Shown here piece after piece: positions 13,201-26,081 of a stretch of 64,000 nucleotides of DNA (within the stretch, counting starts at the first letter, position 1; each line of letters starts with the position of its first letter). Origin of the DNA: Oasisia sp. SBJ-2009 (lineage: Eukaryota; Annelida; Polychaeta; Sabellida; Siboglinidae); assembly GCA_964017155.1 (NCBI GenBank), contig OZ024863.1:46180364-46244363 (forward strand), given 5' to 3'. Below the pieces are notes generated by a model, which saw nothing but the letters and a program-made list of their open reading frames with translations, did no database searches and was not told the DNA's origin. Both the position numbers and the translations under genes were made by a program.

Positions 13201-15116
13201 ATAAAACTATAAAATACTACATATTTTCACTATATGTGATACAATTAATTTGTTTAAATGTTTACTCCAAGTGTGCTAAAGTATTCACCAAATTGTCAAT
13301 GCTATTGTTATATCTATGTATGTATACAATACTATACATGTATCATAATAATGTTATTGTGCCTTCATCAAATATGTCATAAATTATTCAGTTTATTCAG
13401 CCAAACCAGTTCCAGTTAGGAAACTGGTTAGGCTGTCAACGTAGTCCAAATATATGACTGAGGATGTCAAAAAACCTTTATACCTGTACACAGCATAACA
13501 AAATAAAAATAATTGTTGTACCCAATGCATCATTAGCTGTTAAAATGACATATAGACTCCATCCAGCATTGCCACCTGAACAAAGTTTACATAACGCAAC
13601 ATCAACCTTTCCCATATGCAACTCTCTCTTGAACAGTTTTACCTTATTTTTGTCATAAAGAAAACATTTTTGGGATGACAATTTAAAAATAAATAAAACA
13701 TATCCTAACACCCCACGTGTTCAGTGTTCACATTTGACGCTTTGACAGACTTTTTGCTAGGCAGTAGATCATGTGACACACACCTAATTCAATGACGCTA
13801 TAATTGTAGGTAGCCCGGAATGCAAGCGGGCCGGTCGAATGCGTCACAAGTTCTGAAGTATCCAGCTTCAAATACAAATACCACGTGTTTGGGCGACAAG
13901 AGTCAAAGTTCCAGGGCGTGACAATGACAGACGACATGTTGGTGATAGCGAGGCTCTACATGCGTGACAGCAGGGATGACAAAGATGAAGACATTGATGA
14001 GGATGAAGTCCGGTTGGGTCGTGGCCCGCCACCGGTGGCGTGGGCCGTACTGCCCCTCACCTCAGGTCGCCCAGGTATCAGTCATAACCTCTATAATTAC
14101 ACCTTGGGTTTGGATAATGGTATTGAATTGAAACTTATTTCAACAACAACAACAACAACAACAACAATTACTACTACTACATTATACATACAATACAAAT
14201 TGTTGAAAAAAGGGTAAAAGAAGTACAATACTTATCGTGTTTACCCTTATAATTGCTTAATTACATACATAAAACAATTGAACAGTGCAATAGAAGATGC
14301 GACAACACTATGTATATACCACATTTAATAAAAAAAGATATTGTGATATTTATTGAGAAAAAAACCTTTATAACAATAAACAATCTGAATGTTTAATTTA
14401 GCTACCTAATTTATGTTGGCAAAATGGTCTAGGAGTCTAACACATAACTATTCAACAGTCTATCTGTATAACACTTTTTGAAATGATGAATGGGGTCCAC
14501 TCGCCTCTTTCTGTCGTTATTTGCTGCCTTGGTCTGTTGTCCTCCTATCAACACAAACACTTCTTCTGCTTGATCCCTTGTGGAGTCAGGGTTATATCAA
14601 CATTCATCGCCTGCTCTGCCTTATTGGTGCTTTCCTTCCATGCTACACTCTTCACTGTGAAGGCCAGCCATCCACAGGTCTCATTCCAGACTGGCTGTCT
14701 TCCCATTGGAGCTTTGTTCTTTCCCTTTTTCATCTGCCACCCTCATCTGCTTGCCATGGGTAGCGGTGGCTGCGTGGTAAAGCTCCGGACTGTCAATCGA
14801 GGGGACGGTGGTTCAATCCCACCTACCGCTATTTCAAAACATAGGGAATTTCGTTCAACCCAGTGAGTCCACTACAGGTTACACATTTACCCCCTGTGTG
14901 GGATCTTTTTTCCCCTGGCATAGACACCAGATAGAAGGGACCACCGGTTTTTAGTGTCTCTTCCAAAAGGCAAATGTGGGTTGAACGAAATTGCCTTAAG
15001 TTTCGAAACAGCAGTAGGTGGGATTGAACCACTGTCCCCTCGATTGATAGTCCGGCGCTTTACCAACCGACCACCACTCCTCATTTCTGTATCGTAAGGA
15101 TTGTTACAGAAATTAG

Positions 15117-15150
<34 letters not shown>

Positions 15151-18100
15151 AGTAATAAATAAATAATTAAATTAATAATTAAAAGCAAGTATCAGTTTCT
15201 ATGTGGGGGTGTAAGCTATCGTTTATTATCATTCTAACATGGTAGCTATATCAGTACGTTTTCTTATGACAATTCCCTTCAGCATTTCACTGTTACACCA
15301 TAGGTATCATTTTCATAATTGTAGGCCTATCCTTGCTGTTGTTTTCAGGAGACAAAAGAATAAACACAGGCACCCACGAACTGCGTCTCTACCGCCCTCC
15401 TGTGCCAAAACTCTCGGCTGCCATGTTCAGACACAACAAGGTCCCCAAGGATTGGAAGCGTTACGGCCGGGCTACGCTCAAGATTTATGTCTTCGAAGGC
15501 CTTCCCCGCCCTGGCTCCTTAACGCCCACCGACAGATCAGAAGATGACGACGATGACAGGGTCTGCCCTCCGGTAAAACAATGTCACTGAGTTCACAACC
15601 ACTTAACTTAGTTTCTGAGGCGTTTGATAAGTGTCTCTTTATTAGAAATGGCCCTTAATAGATTAACTCTTCAGTATTCACATCTGTTCACTAAATCAGG
15701 GACATTCATTGATAAAATAATCACTTATTTGTTTTAGGCAAACATGTTATATGTTTTTGTATGTAAATCTAAAGCAAATTTCCTAGAAACATTTGCATTA
15801 AATATTCAGCAATATAAATTAGCTGAAGCAAACAATATAGACTGTATTTGTGTTGCATTGTTTTATATACTCTTGCTATGCTATAATTGTATTTAGGTTT
15901 TCACCAAAAAGCAGAACACATTTTAAAAGTCAAGAAACAATATGTATTCTGTAATTAATTTACAATATACAGACATACAATACTTGTACATATATATGTT
16001 AATTTAACAAATAAACAAGTTATGTTCATCAACAGCTGCAGATTTAATGACAGAGGTTTACTTAACTTGTGCAAAATGCCTAACATGAATGAATGCATGT
16101 TGTGGATTGCTATAACTTCAAGTTATTTGGTTAGAATGATGTCGATTTGATGAACCAGTATTCAGTGGTTCACTACTGCATGGTTTTGGCTGCCATGTTG
16201 AAACTTTATCAGTTTAAGTACCTTATATTGCCTGAGTCTTTCAGGAAACACACTACAAGCATTGGTTGCTACTTACTGAATTTCTGTGCTAGGGGAAGTA
16301 AACTCCTCTACGAAGGATATTGATATGCTAGAAAGAGTACAAAGGAGAGCAACAAAAATGATACCAAAACTCAGGAATATTAGTTATGAAATGCGTCTAA
16401 AAGAATGTGGTCTAACAACACTAGACACCAGAAGATTGAGAGGAGATCAGATTGAGGTTTTTAAAATATTGAATGGGTATGAAAATATTGACAGAAATAT
16501 TTATTTCACGGTCAAGGAAGAGAGAAGGACTAGAGGACATGGAGTTACATTAGCAAAGAAGCAATGTAGACTAGATATTAGAACATTTTCATTTTCACAA
16601 AGAATTGTAAACTAATGGAACAGATTATCAGCTGATTGTGTAGGTGATATAGTAGTGTTAATATATTTAAAAATAAAATCGACATATACCTAAGACGGGC
16701 GGGGTATACTTAGATAGATAGGTTGGACTCTGGATAAGCCAAACGGCTTCCTTGTCCACCTGCCATCTAGAGTTGAATATCTAGGTGGCAATCTTGTTAA
16801 ATCTCTAAACTCCCAGCACAATAGTAACAGTGGTCTTTAAAATGTTGATGTTGGTTGGTCAATAACGACAATTGGAAGAAGAGGTGGGTTTCTAATGCAT
16901 ATCATGTTTTTTGCCAGGAGGCCTGGCTACGCTACGAGAGGAGCTCTTGTCCTGTCGACCCCTTCCATGCAGGGGACGGGTTTGACCTCTACATAGACGG
17001 ATGCCTCAATCTCCCCAACGCTGTCACTGTGTCCAGAGTGAGTAGGGTGGTCATGTGAAGATATATTTGTCATGTACACGGAATATATCTTTAAAAATAT
17101 TTATTGTCTGTAAAATACTTATTGTCTGTAAAATCCCCTTTTGTGGGGAGCAGTGGTAGAGTGCCGGACTGTCAATCGAGGGGACGGTGGTTCAATCCCA
17201 CCTACCGCCGTTTCGAAACTTAGGCAATTTCGTTTACCTCACATTTGCCTGTGTCTTTCGGAAGAGACATTAAAAGCCAGTGGTCCCTTCTATCTGGTGT
17301 CTATGCCAGGGGAAGTAAAAGATCCCACACAGGGGGTAAATGTGTAACCAGTAGTGGACTCACTAATTCTAGAGAACTCCTGCGTTAGCCCAAGTTTGGG
17401 CTGTTTGGAGAAAACCACCTAAGAATGACCTTTTTTTAATGGCCAATGGTAATGACCAAAATGTCATATTCCTGCTGCCTTCCAGTCAGCGTAATTGTTT
17501 TATTAGTCTCCCATGCAATGAAGTTACAATGAAGACTGGTAATATGTGTGTTATATCATCGATGTACCAGTTCGTCATTAAAATTCCATGTGAACTATGA
17601 TGCTTCAAATATAGTATATTCATAATTCCTGTGTGTGTAAAGTGGACTTAACTTCTTTGATATTAACACAGATTACTTCTTTGAATTAACTCAGATGATT
17701 CTGGTGACAAGTACTGAAGTGACCATGAATGTAAAGCAACCAGCCTCTTGTACATGCATTGCTTGTAATATCTGCATTGTATACAAAACTACATACAAAC
17801 ACACTGCTATGAACAATTGTAGAAAGTGAGTCACTGATTCATATACATGATGAGATTCCCTGATATTCAGTCTCAAACAAATAGTAATTACAGAAGACAG
17901 ATATTGTCTCAGCTAAGTAGATATTGTCACCAACCAAGAACAACCAATGATAGTATTCTTCTCTGATAACAAATCAGTTTCTTCACTGATATAATTATCT
18001 CACAAGTACAATCACATCACAGATAAGCACATTGTGTTGATAACATCAGTACTGATAAATATAAATGTAATCATACATTGTGTCATGGTTAACTTATAAT

Positions 18101-21100
18101 GACATTGTTCTGGTGACTGAGGGAAGTGTGTTTCTTTGTCAAGGTGTCTGCCTCCATTCACGATCGTTCGTTCAAAGCAGTCAGCCGAGAGATTGGCACC
18201 ACTGTATTCCTGGACAGTGACATCCACAATCCTGTGTATGAACTGCGCACGGAGATCAGGAAACCCAACATGCCTCCAACATCGACTTTGCTTCTTAGGG
18301 TATCCCACAATGCATAACTACTTCCTGATTGTACAATGTCTTAATGTTTACAAAAAAATAGGTGTTGAAATTATTACTAACAAAAGGCAACATGTATCAT
18401 ATGATTGAAAAGTAACACTTGACATTCATGGTGTAGGAATTATTTTATATCTGCTTGTCACAGATTTATTCAGTGTTGTAGCTACCCTAATTATATGTGT
18501 AAAAGCTTCTGTGAATGTTATCTTGACAGTCCATGCTGCCATTTTTGCTAGTTTATCTGCTACATATCTGCTAGTTTATCTGCTATCATGCTACAAATGA
18601 AGTCTCGCCATAAAAACCCACATTTATTTGTGAATGTAAACATTGATTAAGAAAGATATATTATTGATAACTATCCCACTGTAATAAGAATCATTCAAAG
18701 ACAGTTTGGTAGCACTTAAAGGGATGGTTGGTTGTAGCTGGTCACAGCGTCTGATCCTGACAGAAAACTGGTGATAGCGGGCTACACAACACTCAATGTC
18801 TTCGTGGAGACAGGCACAGAAGAACAGCCTGTGGCAGACACTCCAGGCATCCAGGTGTGCAACTCCATTGTGATAAGCTAAGCACAAAAAAATTCCAAGA
18901 ATTACGATTGGCTGTAAATCATTAGCTGAATACAATAGGTTTTGAGCAGTTGTGGATATTATAATAATAATTAATAATAATTTTTATTTGTAAAGCGCAG
19001 TATCTCTGGAAAAATGTCCGCTCAGAGGCGCATAAAATACATTGTAACACACACATATTAAAAATATTCCTAATCAGTTAAACTAGCACATAAAGACGAA
19101 ATGTTAAATGATAATAAATAGATAATTAAATAAAGCTTCTAAAAGTCCTAGTTCATAAGCTAAATTTATCAGCAATAAATAGATAAAATTAAATAATAAA
19201 TAAATAATTAAATATATTAATAACTTAATAATAAAGTAAGTAAAGCAATTATATGTTCTTTGATAAAGTACTCAGTTATGATTAAAATAATTTGTTTACT
19301 AGTTTAATAATAAAAAATTAGAAACATCATGGTTTTCCAGTTGCACAGCTGAAGAAATATGCTTTCAAAATTAAGCTGTTTCAGTGGCACTACTGTTACA
19401 ATTAAATCATCTGAAACTATAGCCATCTTTCATAAAAACCTGAAATATATTTGTTTGAAATTTCATTTCCACTGCACCTTTTATGATTAAGCTTAATGAT
19501 TTTGTTTGTTGCGCCTCTGAGTTTGACTTTTCAAAGATATAGGTGTTAGAGACATGGTACTGTTAGTGTTGCTACCAGGGGGTACCACTATTTTGCTATT
19601 ATCATGGCATAGCATATAAACATTCTTTGCAGCACCTTAATGTTTATGTTTATTGTTAATTCCCATTTATTCTTCAGATTTCTCTCAATGAAGGAGCACA
19701 TCAGCTTAGACTTTATCACATGGGACCAAATATTGATGAGCCGTTCACGGAAGCGTGTTTGCAGAAATTGGCCAACCGTATCGTTCCATGTGCTACAGTT
19801 CTTGTGCGCTTGTTGAAAGCCCCACTTGGACCTTCCGGGATCCCGCTGGAAGTACGTTCAGTTCTTACTTCCTATTGTCTTCCCAGTACACGGTTTCTTG
19901 TACCTTCTTATGTGTACACTTATTTCAGTTTATTAATAATAATAACATGACTTCGTGAAAATGTTCATCAAGTTGGAAGTATATCATTCAAGTACAATTT
20001 CTTATTCCACAACTAATAATTTCTACTCACTTCAACGTTTCAACCGCCATCGGCGGCCTTCTTCAGGAACTGAATGTTCAGTGGTCACTGCTCGCTAGAT
20101 GGCGTGGTCCACCGATGGCGTGGGATGGATAGACGGAAAGAAGAAGAGTACATCAGCAAGGCTCTTCAGGAGTGTGGCTACCCTAGATGGACTATAAGGA
20201 AAATCAGAGAAAAGCAGCAAAACCAACAAAGAAAGTCCAAGGAAAAGAACAAAGAGAAGTCAAGATGTATGGCTACACTACCATACGTCCAAGGTGTGAC
20301 GGAACCGGTACAGCGTATCCTAAAACATCATGATATAACATCAGCTGTCAGACCACACAGGAACCTCAGACAAATACTGGTGCATCCAAAAGACAAAGTG
20401 GAAGACAAACACAAGACCGATTGTGTGTACCAAATTCCACGTAAGACATGCAATATGTGTTACATTGGTGACACAGGAAGAACATTTGGTACCAAACTTG
20501 AAGAACATAAAAAAGAAGTGGAAACAGTAACATCTAGACGTTTTACTCGCGAGGCAAGGAAATGTTCGACAACGTCGAACACAAATCAGCCATAACCGAC
20601 CATGCGGACAGACGCAACTGTGTGATAGACTGGGAGGGAGCGAAAGTGGTGGATAGAGAGACGAACAGGTGTGCGCGTTCGATAAAAGAAGCCATCTGGA
20701 TTAGGAAGACGAAACCAACTATGAACAGAGATGAGGGGGGCTACAGACTAAGTCACGTGTGGGTCAGTCTGCTCGCCACGCCATCTAGCAAGCAGTGACC
20801 ACTGAACATTCAGTTCCTGAAGAAGGCCGCCGATGGCGGTCGAAAAGTGGAAGTGAGTAGAAATTATTAGTTGTGGAATCAGAAATTGTACTTGAATAAC
20901 ATGACTTTTTAGTACATAATATATTATGTCATGCTTTTACTAGTCTTACTGTGGTGTACATATTTAATTGATTCTGATTCATCATGTTTCAAAACTATCA
21001 TTAACCATTTTAATGCAAAATCCAAAACATTCGCATTTGAATGTGACCCTAATAGTTTTGCATTTGAAAGTGGTCCAGGAAAATTACATTTACATTTGAA

Positions 21101-21698
21101 TGAAACAAAACAAAAACATTCGCACACATACATTCATAACCAGTCTACCCCCACAGGCTCCAGATAGTCTTAATAAAGAGCTAGTCATTTGTAAGACGTC
21201 TGCAATTCTTCCTTCGTGCCCTCCATCAGACAACAAATGTACCCAGAGTGCAGTGGGAGCAACTCGGCCTGTGGCAGCCCCGGCCTCGGTACAGAGACCG
21301 CATCTACTACTCCCTCAAGTGTCGGCCCTCGGCCAGTGAGGCCCAGCTGTTCCACGCCCTGCTCAAGAGAGGGAGGATGGCAGTCAGAAGTGTCATGCCC
21401 AGAATCGCAGAACGGGCAGAGCTGAGGAAACTCACCACAGACAAGTCAATTGACAACTTCATCCGGGTACACATTTCATTACTTTACTTCATTCGCCTGA
21501 ACGAAATGTAATGACTGCAAAGCCATGTACTCAGCAGGGGCGTCGAACCGGTTTTAAAAGTGGGGGGACGGGGGACCAATTTATATACACATATGTATGC
21601 ATAATATATATATGTATATATATATATATATTATATGTCATATAATATATTATAATATGTCATATATATATATATATATACATATACATAATGACATG

Positions 21699-21772
<74 letters not shown>

Positions 21773-24700
21773 CCCGAAATACACATAAGTATTTTTTTAA
21801 ATTTAAATATAAAACATAATTCATTGTTGGTCTGGTGCTAATTCTAAACTAAAAAAGTTTTTATGTTATGCTATTTATAATAGTTATGTTGGCAACATAT
21901 ATTTGAAGAGGGGCCATGGCCTACCCCAATCACTGAACATTTGGGGGTAGACTTTGGACCCAACACTGCTTGCCTGATTCATATAGTGACAAGATGCAGA
22001 GCTTACAGGCGTGCCTGTGTAAGACTTCCTAAACCTTTTGCAAAGAAATTTGTCATCACTAAAATAAGATCAAATAACACAAAGTGCATAAATCCTCTGG
22101 TTCCGCCGTAGGCGATATAAATATCCATCAGGGCGACCAGGCTGCAATGCAAGGGCAAACAGGGCAAAATGACAGAGCCCGGCATGATGCATATTTACTG
22201 TACTTAGATCAAGTTGCGGGCTGCTGCCAACCAAGCAATTTATCTAATGATTTTCCACTAGGTAGTCGGAAGTTTAGTTCTTATTATTAATTTCACTACT
22301 AGACCGATGTAGGGTTTTTAAGAGAGGGGAGTGATCAGTCTCGCTATATATGCCTATAAATTTGTTTTATGAACTGAAAAAGTACGAGGACATTTCCTAT
22401 GCTGACCCCCTCAGGCCGTGGGGTGGTCAGCGTCCCCCTCGTCCCCACTGATCGACGCCCATGCTGTGCCTGTGTAGAACTTCCCAATCCAACATTTTGG
22501 CAAAGAAATTTGTTATCACTCAAATGGGAATATGTTACACAGAGTGCATGAATCCGTCGCTTCTGCTGTAGGCGCTAAGCATCAAACAGGCGAGGGGAAA
22601 GTGCTACACAAATGTTATCATTTAAAATGTGCTTGATGGCTAGAGCCTATTAATAATATCAATGCAAGGTTGATAGAGCCCGGCAGCGGCTTACAGTTGT
22701 CCCGTAGTTACAAACTTTCCGATTGGCCTTTCTGCGTATGCGCGACAAATCTAAAATCATCAATTTGCAGTGAAATAACAAAGCGTTTTTGGTATAAATG
22801 CCACGCGCTGTTCGATAACTCTCCTGTGGTGACTACTGTAAAGAGTTGTCTAAAATTTCTTTCAATACATTAAAATATTACGTTTGTTTTAATAACTATC
22901 ACGGATTATGGCGCATAATGCCTCAAAATTTGCCTCAAAATTTGCCTCAAAATTTGTTTGCCTCGTGTTAATTTGCGATAAATAAATTTGCTGAAGTTCG
23001 TATCGCGAGTTTATTGTCCAACTAGTCCTATGTAGCGGCTTTTAAGAGAGATGGGTGTTGAGTTAGGCTATATGCCTCGCAATTTTTCTGAACTGAAAAG
23101 TGGGGGGGACAATTCCTATGCTGTCCCCCCCACCCTGAAAAGTGGGACCCCGTCCCCCACCGATCGACGCCCGTGGTACTCAGAGGCTATATTTTTAGAT
23201 ATACTTAATATCAATGATAATAATTACTTTCTATGTGATATGCATTCAGAAATCTAAGTTTTATTTTTATCCAAATACATATAGTATGTAGTGACAGTTT
23301 TTTTTTTGACATCCACATAATTGTTTTGTACTGTATGGTTTCACACAATTGAGCATTTTATTAATTTTAGGAGTCTGAATATATGCAGTTATTATGGTAG
23401 TTAGAGTCTGGCTAGAACAAGATTGACAAACAACTTACATTTAACTGTTAGGGTCTCGATTCAGGATTACTTGTTGTGGCTGATTTCAGTAATCCATCAC
23501 TAACGTATATGTGAAGTGTCTCTTACTTAATTGTCTGATTGCCAAAAGGTTTGATGCGAATCACCATCATAAATGTGGATTTTGTGTGAATTTCTTATCA
23601 CTGCTGAGGATTTGATATAACACTGTATGTAAACTTAAATGTTGATCAATCACAGTTGTGATACATGCAACTCCATTTTGTTACCTGGATCTTTAGGACC
23701 TGCTTACTAGGTTGATGGATAAGGAGAAGCCGACATACTTGGATCTGACGTACGTCGTGGAATACAGTCCTATGCATGGCATCAAGGTAAGACTGGCATA
23801 GAAAGAATGTTATCAGAGGTATATGGAACAAATCCAGCGAGGTCCAGCATATCCATAGTTCTTAATTCCTGTTTGTGTAAACTGGACACAACTTCTTTGA
23901 TATGTGAAATTAACACAGATAATTCTGGTGAAAAAGTGCTGAAGTGACCATGAATGTAAAACAACTGTAGTCATAGCAAGGGTAAGCCTCTGCATCATGA
24001 TATATTGCTTGTCATATCTGTATCACAATATATACATTGTTTGCCACATCTGCATCATATTGTGTAGGATGGTAACAATGAAGCTTATAACAGTCAGCAG
24101 AATTTGATTAATTTTCTGTAGAATGCTTACTTAATGTTCCTTGATTTGTTTCATTGGGAATATTTTGTAGTTATACAATTTCTTGCAGGCAGTCTCCTAA
24201 GCAACAAAATCCTTGAAACTTATGTCACATGCTTAGGATATTGAGAAACCCCAGTTTCTTGTGAGAGTTTGGATCATTTTCTGCATGAAACTGTTCATTG
24301 TTTCAGTGTGCTGTCGACTGTGCTCTTGGTCTGCCCTGGTCTAGCTTCAGCTGTGTTGTCATCAGTCTCAACCCACCGGCTGCCTTCTACATGGTAAGGA
24401 CCAGTTTCAGTTAACAAGAGTTACCCCTGGGTACCCACAAGAAAGCATATCGACATCTTATTGGAAAAGCAAAGTGTATCAGAATTCAACACAAACATCA
24501 TTCACAAGGAAGTGTATATAATTCATATAACATGGAGTGCACATATATCATATGGTCATAAAATAAATGTTTAAGGATCACGACCACAATAATGTCTTTA
24601 TGGGATTTATATAGTTGTATTGGTAACATTATACAGTGTACCAGTATATTTTTTTTCTCCAAAAATACAGAGATTGAATATAAATGTAATATTTTGTTGA

Positions 24701-26005
24701 ACTGGTTTGATTTGTTAATACATGAACGTCTTGACAATGAATGTCTTGATGTTGATATGTGTATAGTATGTTTCTGCGTGTAATTTATAGTACATTGACT
24801 GAATCTTTTGGTGTTAATAACTCATACCAATGCATACAAATTCACCAAAATATGTCATATTCATTATCATTGACTTTCTCTGTACTGGATGAAGACCTTT
24901 TTTGCTTGTTGATTTTGTAAATTCTTATTGGAAAAGCAAACTGTATCAGAATTTAACACATACATCATTTTGGTGGATATCTCACAAGCAAGTGTATATA
25001 ATTCATATTTATGTACATACAACTCATAAACATCACCAATGTGGTTTGTTTAAAGATGTTTCATTCGTTGGTTGTAGTCTCACAAAGCTACACATTGTCC
25101 CTTTCTGAGGCTTTCATGCAAACACACTTGTTGCTTCAGGGCGGTAAGGCAAACTATGACAAGCCGGCGTTTACTGAGAAACTACAACTTCAATCAACAA
25201 GTTCTAATCCAGTCTGGGCGGATGGCTACAAGGTGAGACAGTGCAGTAAATACATTATTTTCAAACTCAGCCCTTGATTTAATAATCTGTAACATAATTT
25301 GTTTGAATTTGTTTTATTAATTTCTTCTGTGTTGCGAGTGTTGTGCTTGTAATGATGCTAAGTTTTATTATAATACTTGTTGTTGTTTTTAAGCATTTCC
25401 CTGACCGTTCCTACAACGAGTTTCTCACAGTCATTCTGCATCTGCAAGAAGTGGTCGTAACGCAAAGCACCACGGGGAACAGGTACACACGGTCTCAACA
25501 GGTAGGTGCAATTGTTGTTCTTTATCTATGGCTCCACACAGCCTATGTGAAGGGCCTAACCACCAATCTGATTAATTAATCACTGCTTAACCACGAAAAC
25601 GTCTCCTGTATCTTTCCAGTAAATCATGCAGCAACTGTTGAAACCTTATTTGTAAGCAACCAATAATAGAGTGTAATTTTGAGAACTATATATAATATTT
25701 CTTACAATCCACTGTAACCACTGTGTGGTCAGTTTTGTTGAATGTTTCTGAAGGGTCAAGATATCATAAATATTGGACACGTTATTGAGCAGAGAGAACA
25801 TCTAAATGTTGCTTCTCTCTGTGCGTGCGTGAGTGTGTGCGTGAGTGAGTGCGTGAGTGCGTGAGTGCGTGAGTGCGTGAGTGCGTGAGTGCGTGAGTGC
25901 GTGAGTGCGTGAGTGCGTGAGTGCGTGAGTGCGTGAGTGCGTGAGTGCGTGAGTGCGTGAGTGCGTGAGTGCGTGAGTGCGTGAGTGCGTGAGTGAGTGC
26001 TTGAG

Positions 26006-26081
<76 letters not shown>

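Larger units (their letters stand above)
21535..23175. mobile_element. Non-autonomous hAT-like transposon with 8 bp target duplication, CCDC17 intron 20
   Basis: The element begins CAGGGGCGTCGA and ends TCGACGCCCGTG, imperfect inverted termini of hAT type. The 8 bp GTACTCAG occurs immediately outside both ends (21527-21534 and 23176-23183). It has no transposase frame. Internally it is a head-to-tail pair of related units: the first ends near 22460 with CCCACTGATCGACGCCC, and the second repeats the same order of blocks (GTGCCTGTGTA, GCAAAGAAATTTGT, GCATGAATCC, TTAAGAGAG). The second unit is interrupted by a MITE at about 22683-22985. Confidence 0.85.

Noticed and set aside
14770..14840. tRNA-like sequence with A and B boxes (also at 17150, 44870 and 59535)
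   Set aside because: Arms do not close into a cloverleaf and each continues into a repeated SINE body; these are SINE heads, not tRNA genes.
21181..21229. Earlier start for CCDC17 exon 20 after the CACAG at 21157
   Set aside because: That frame is wrong; the acceptor at 21228-21229 with its pyrimidine tract gives the correct phase.
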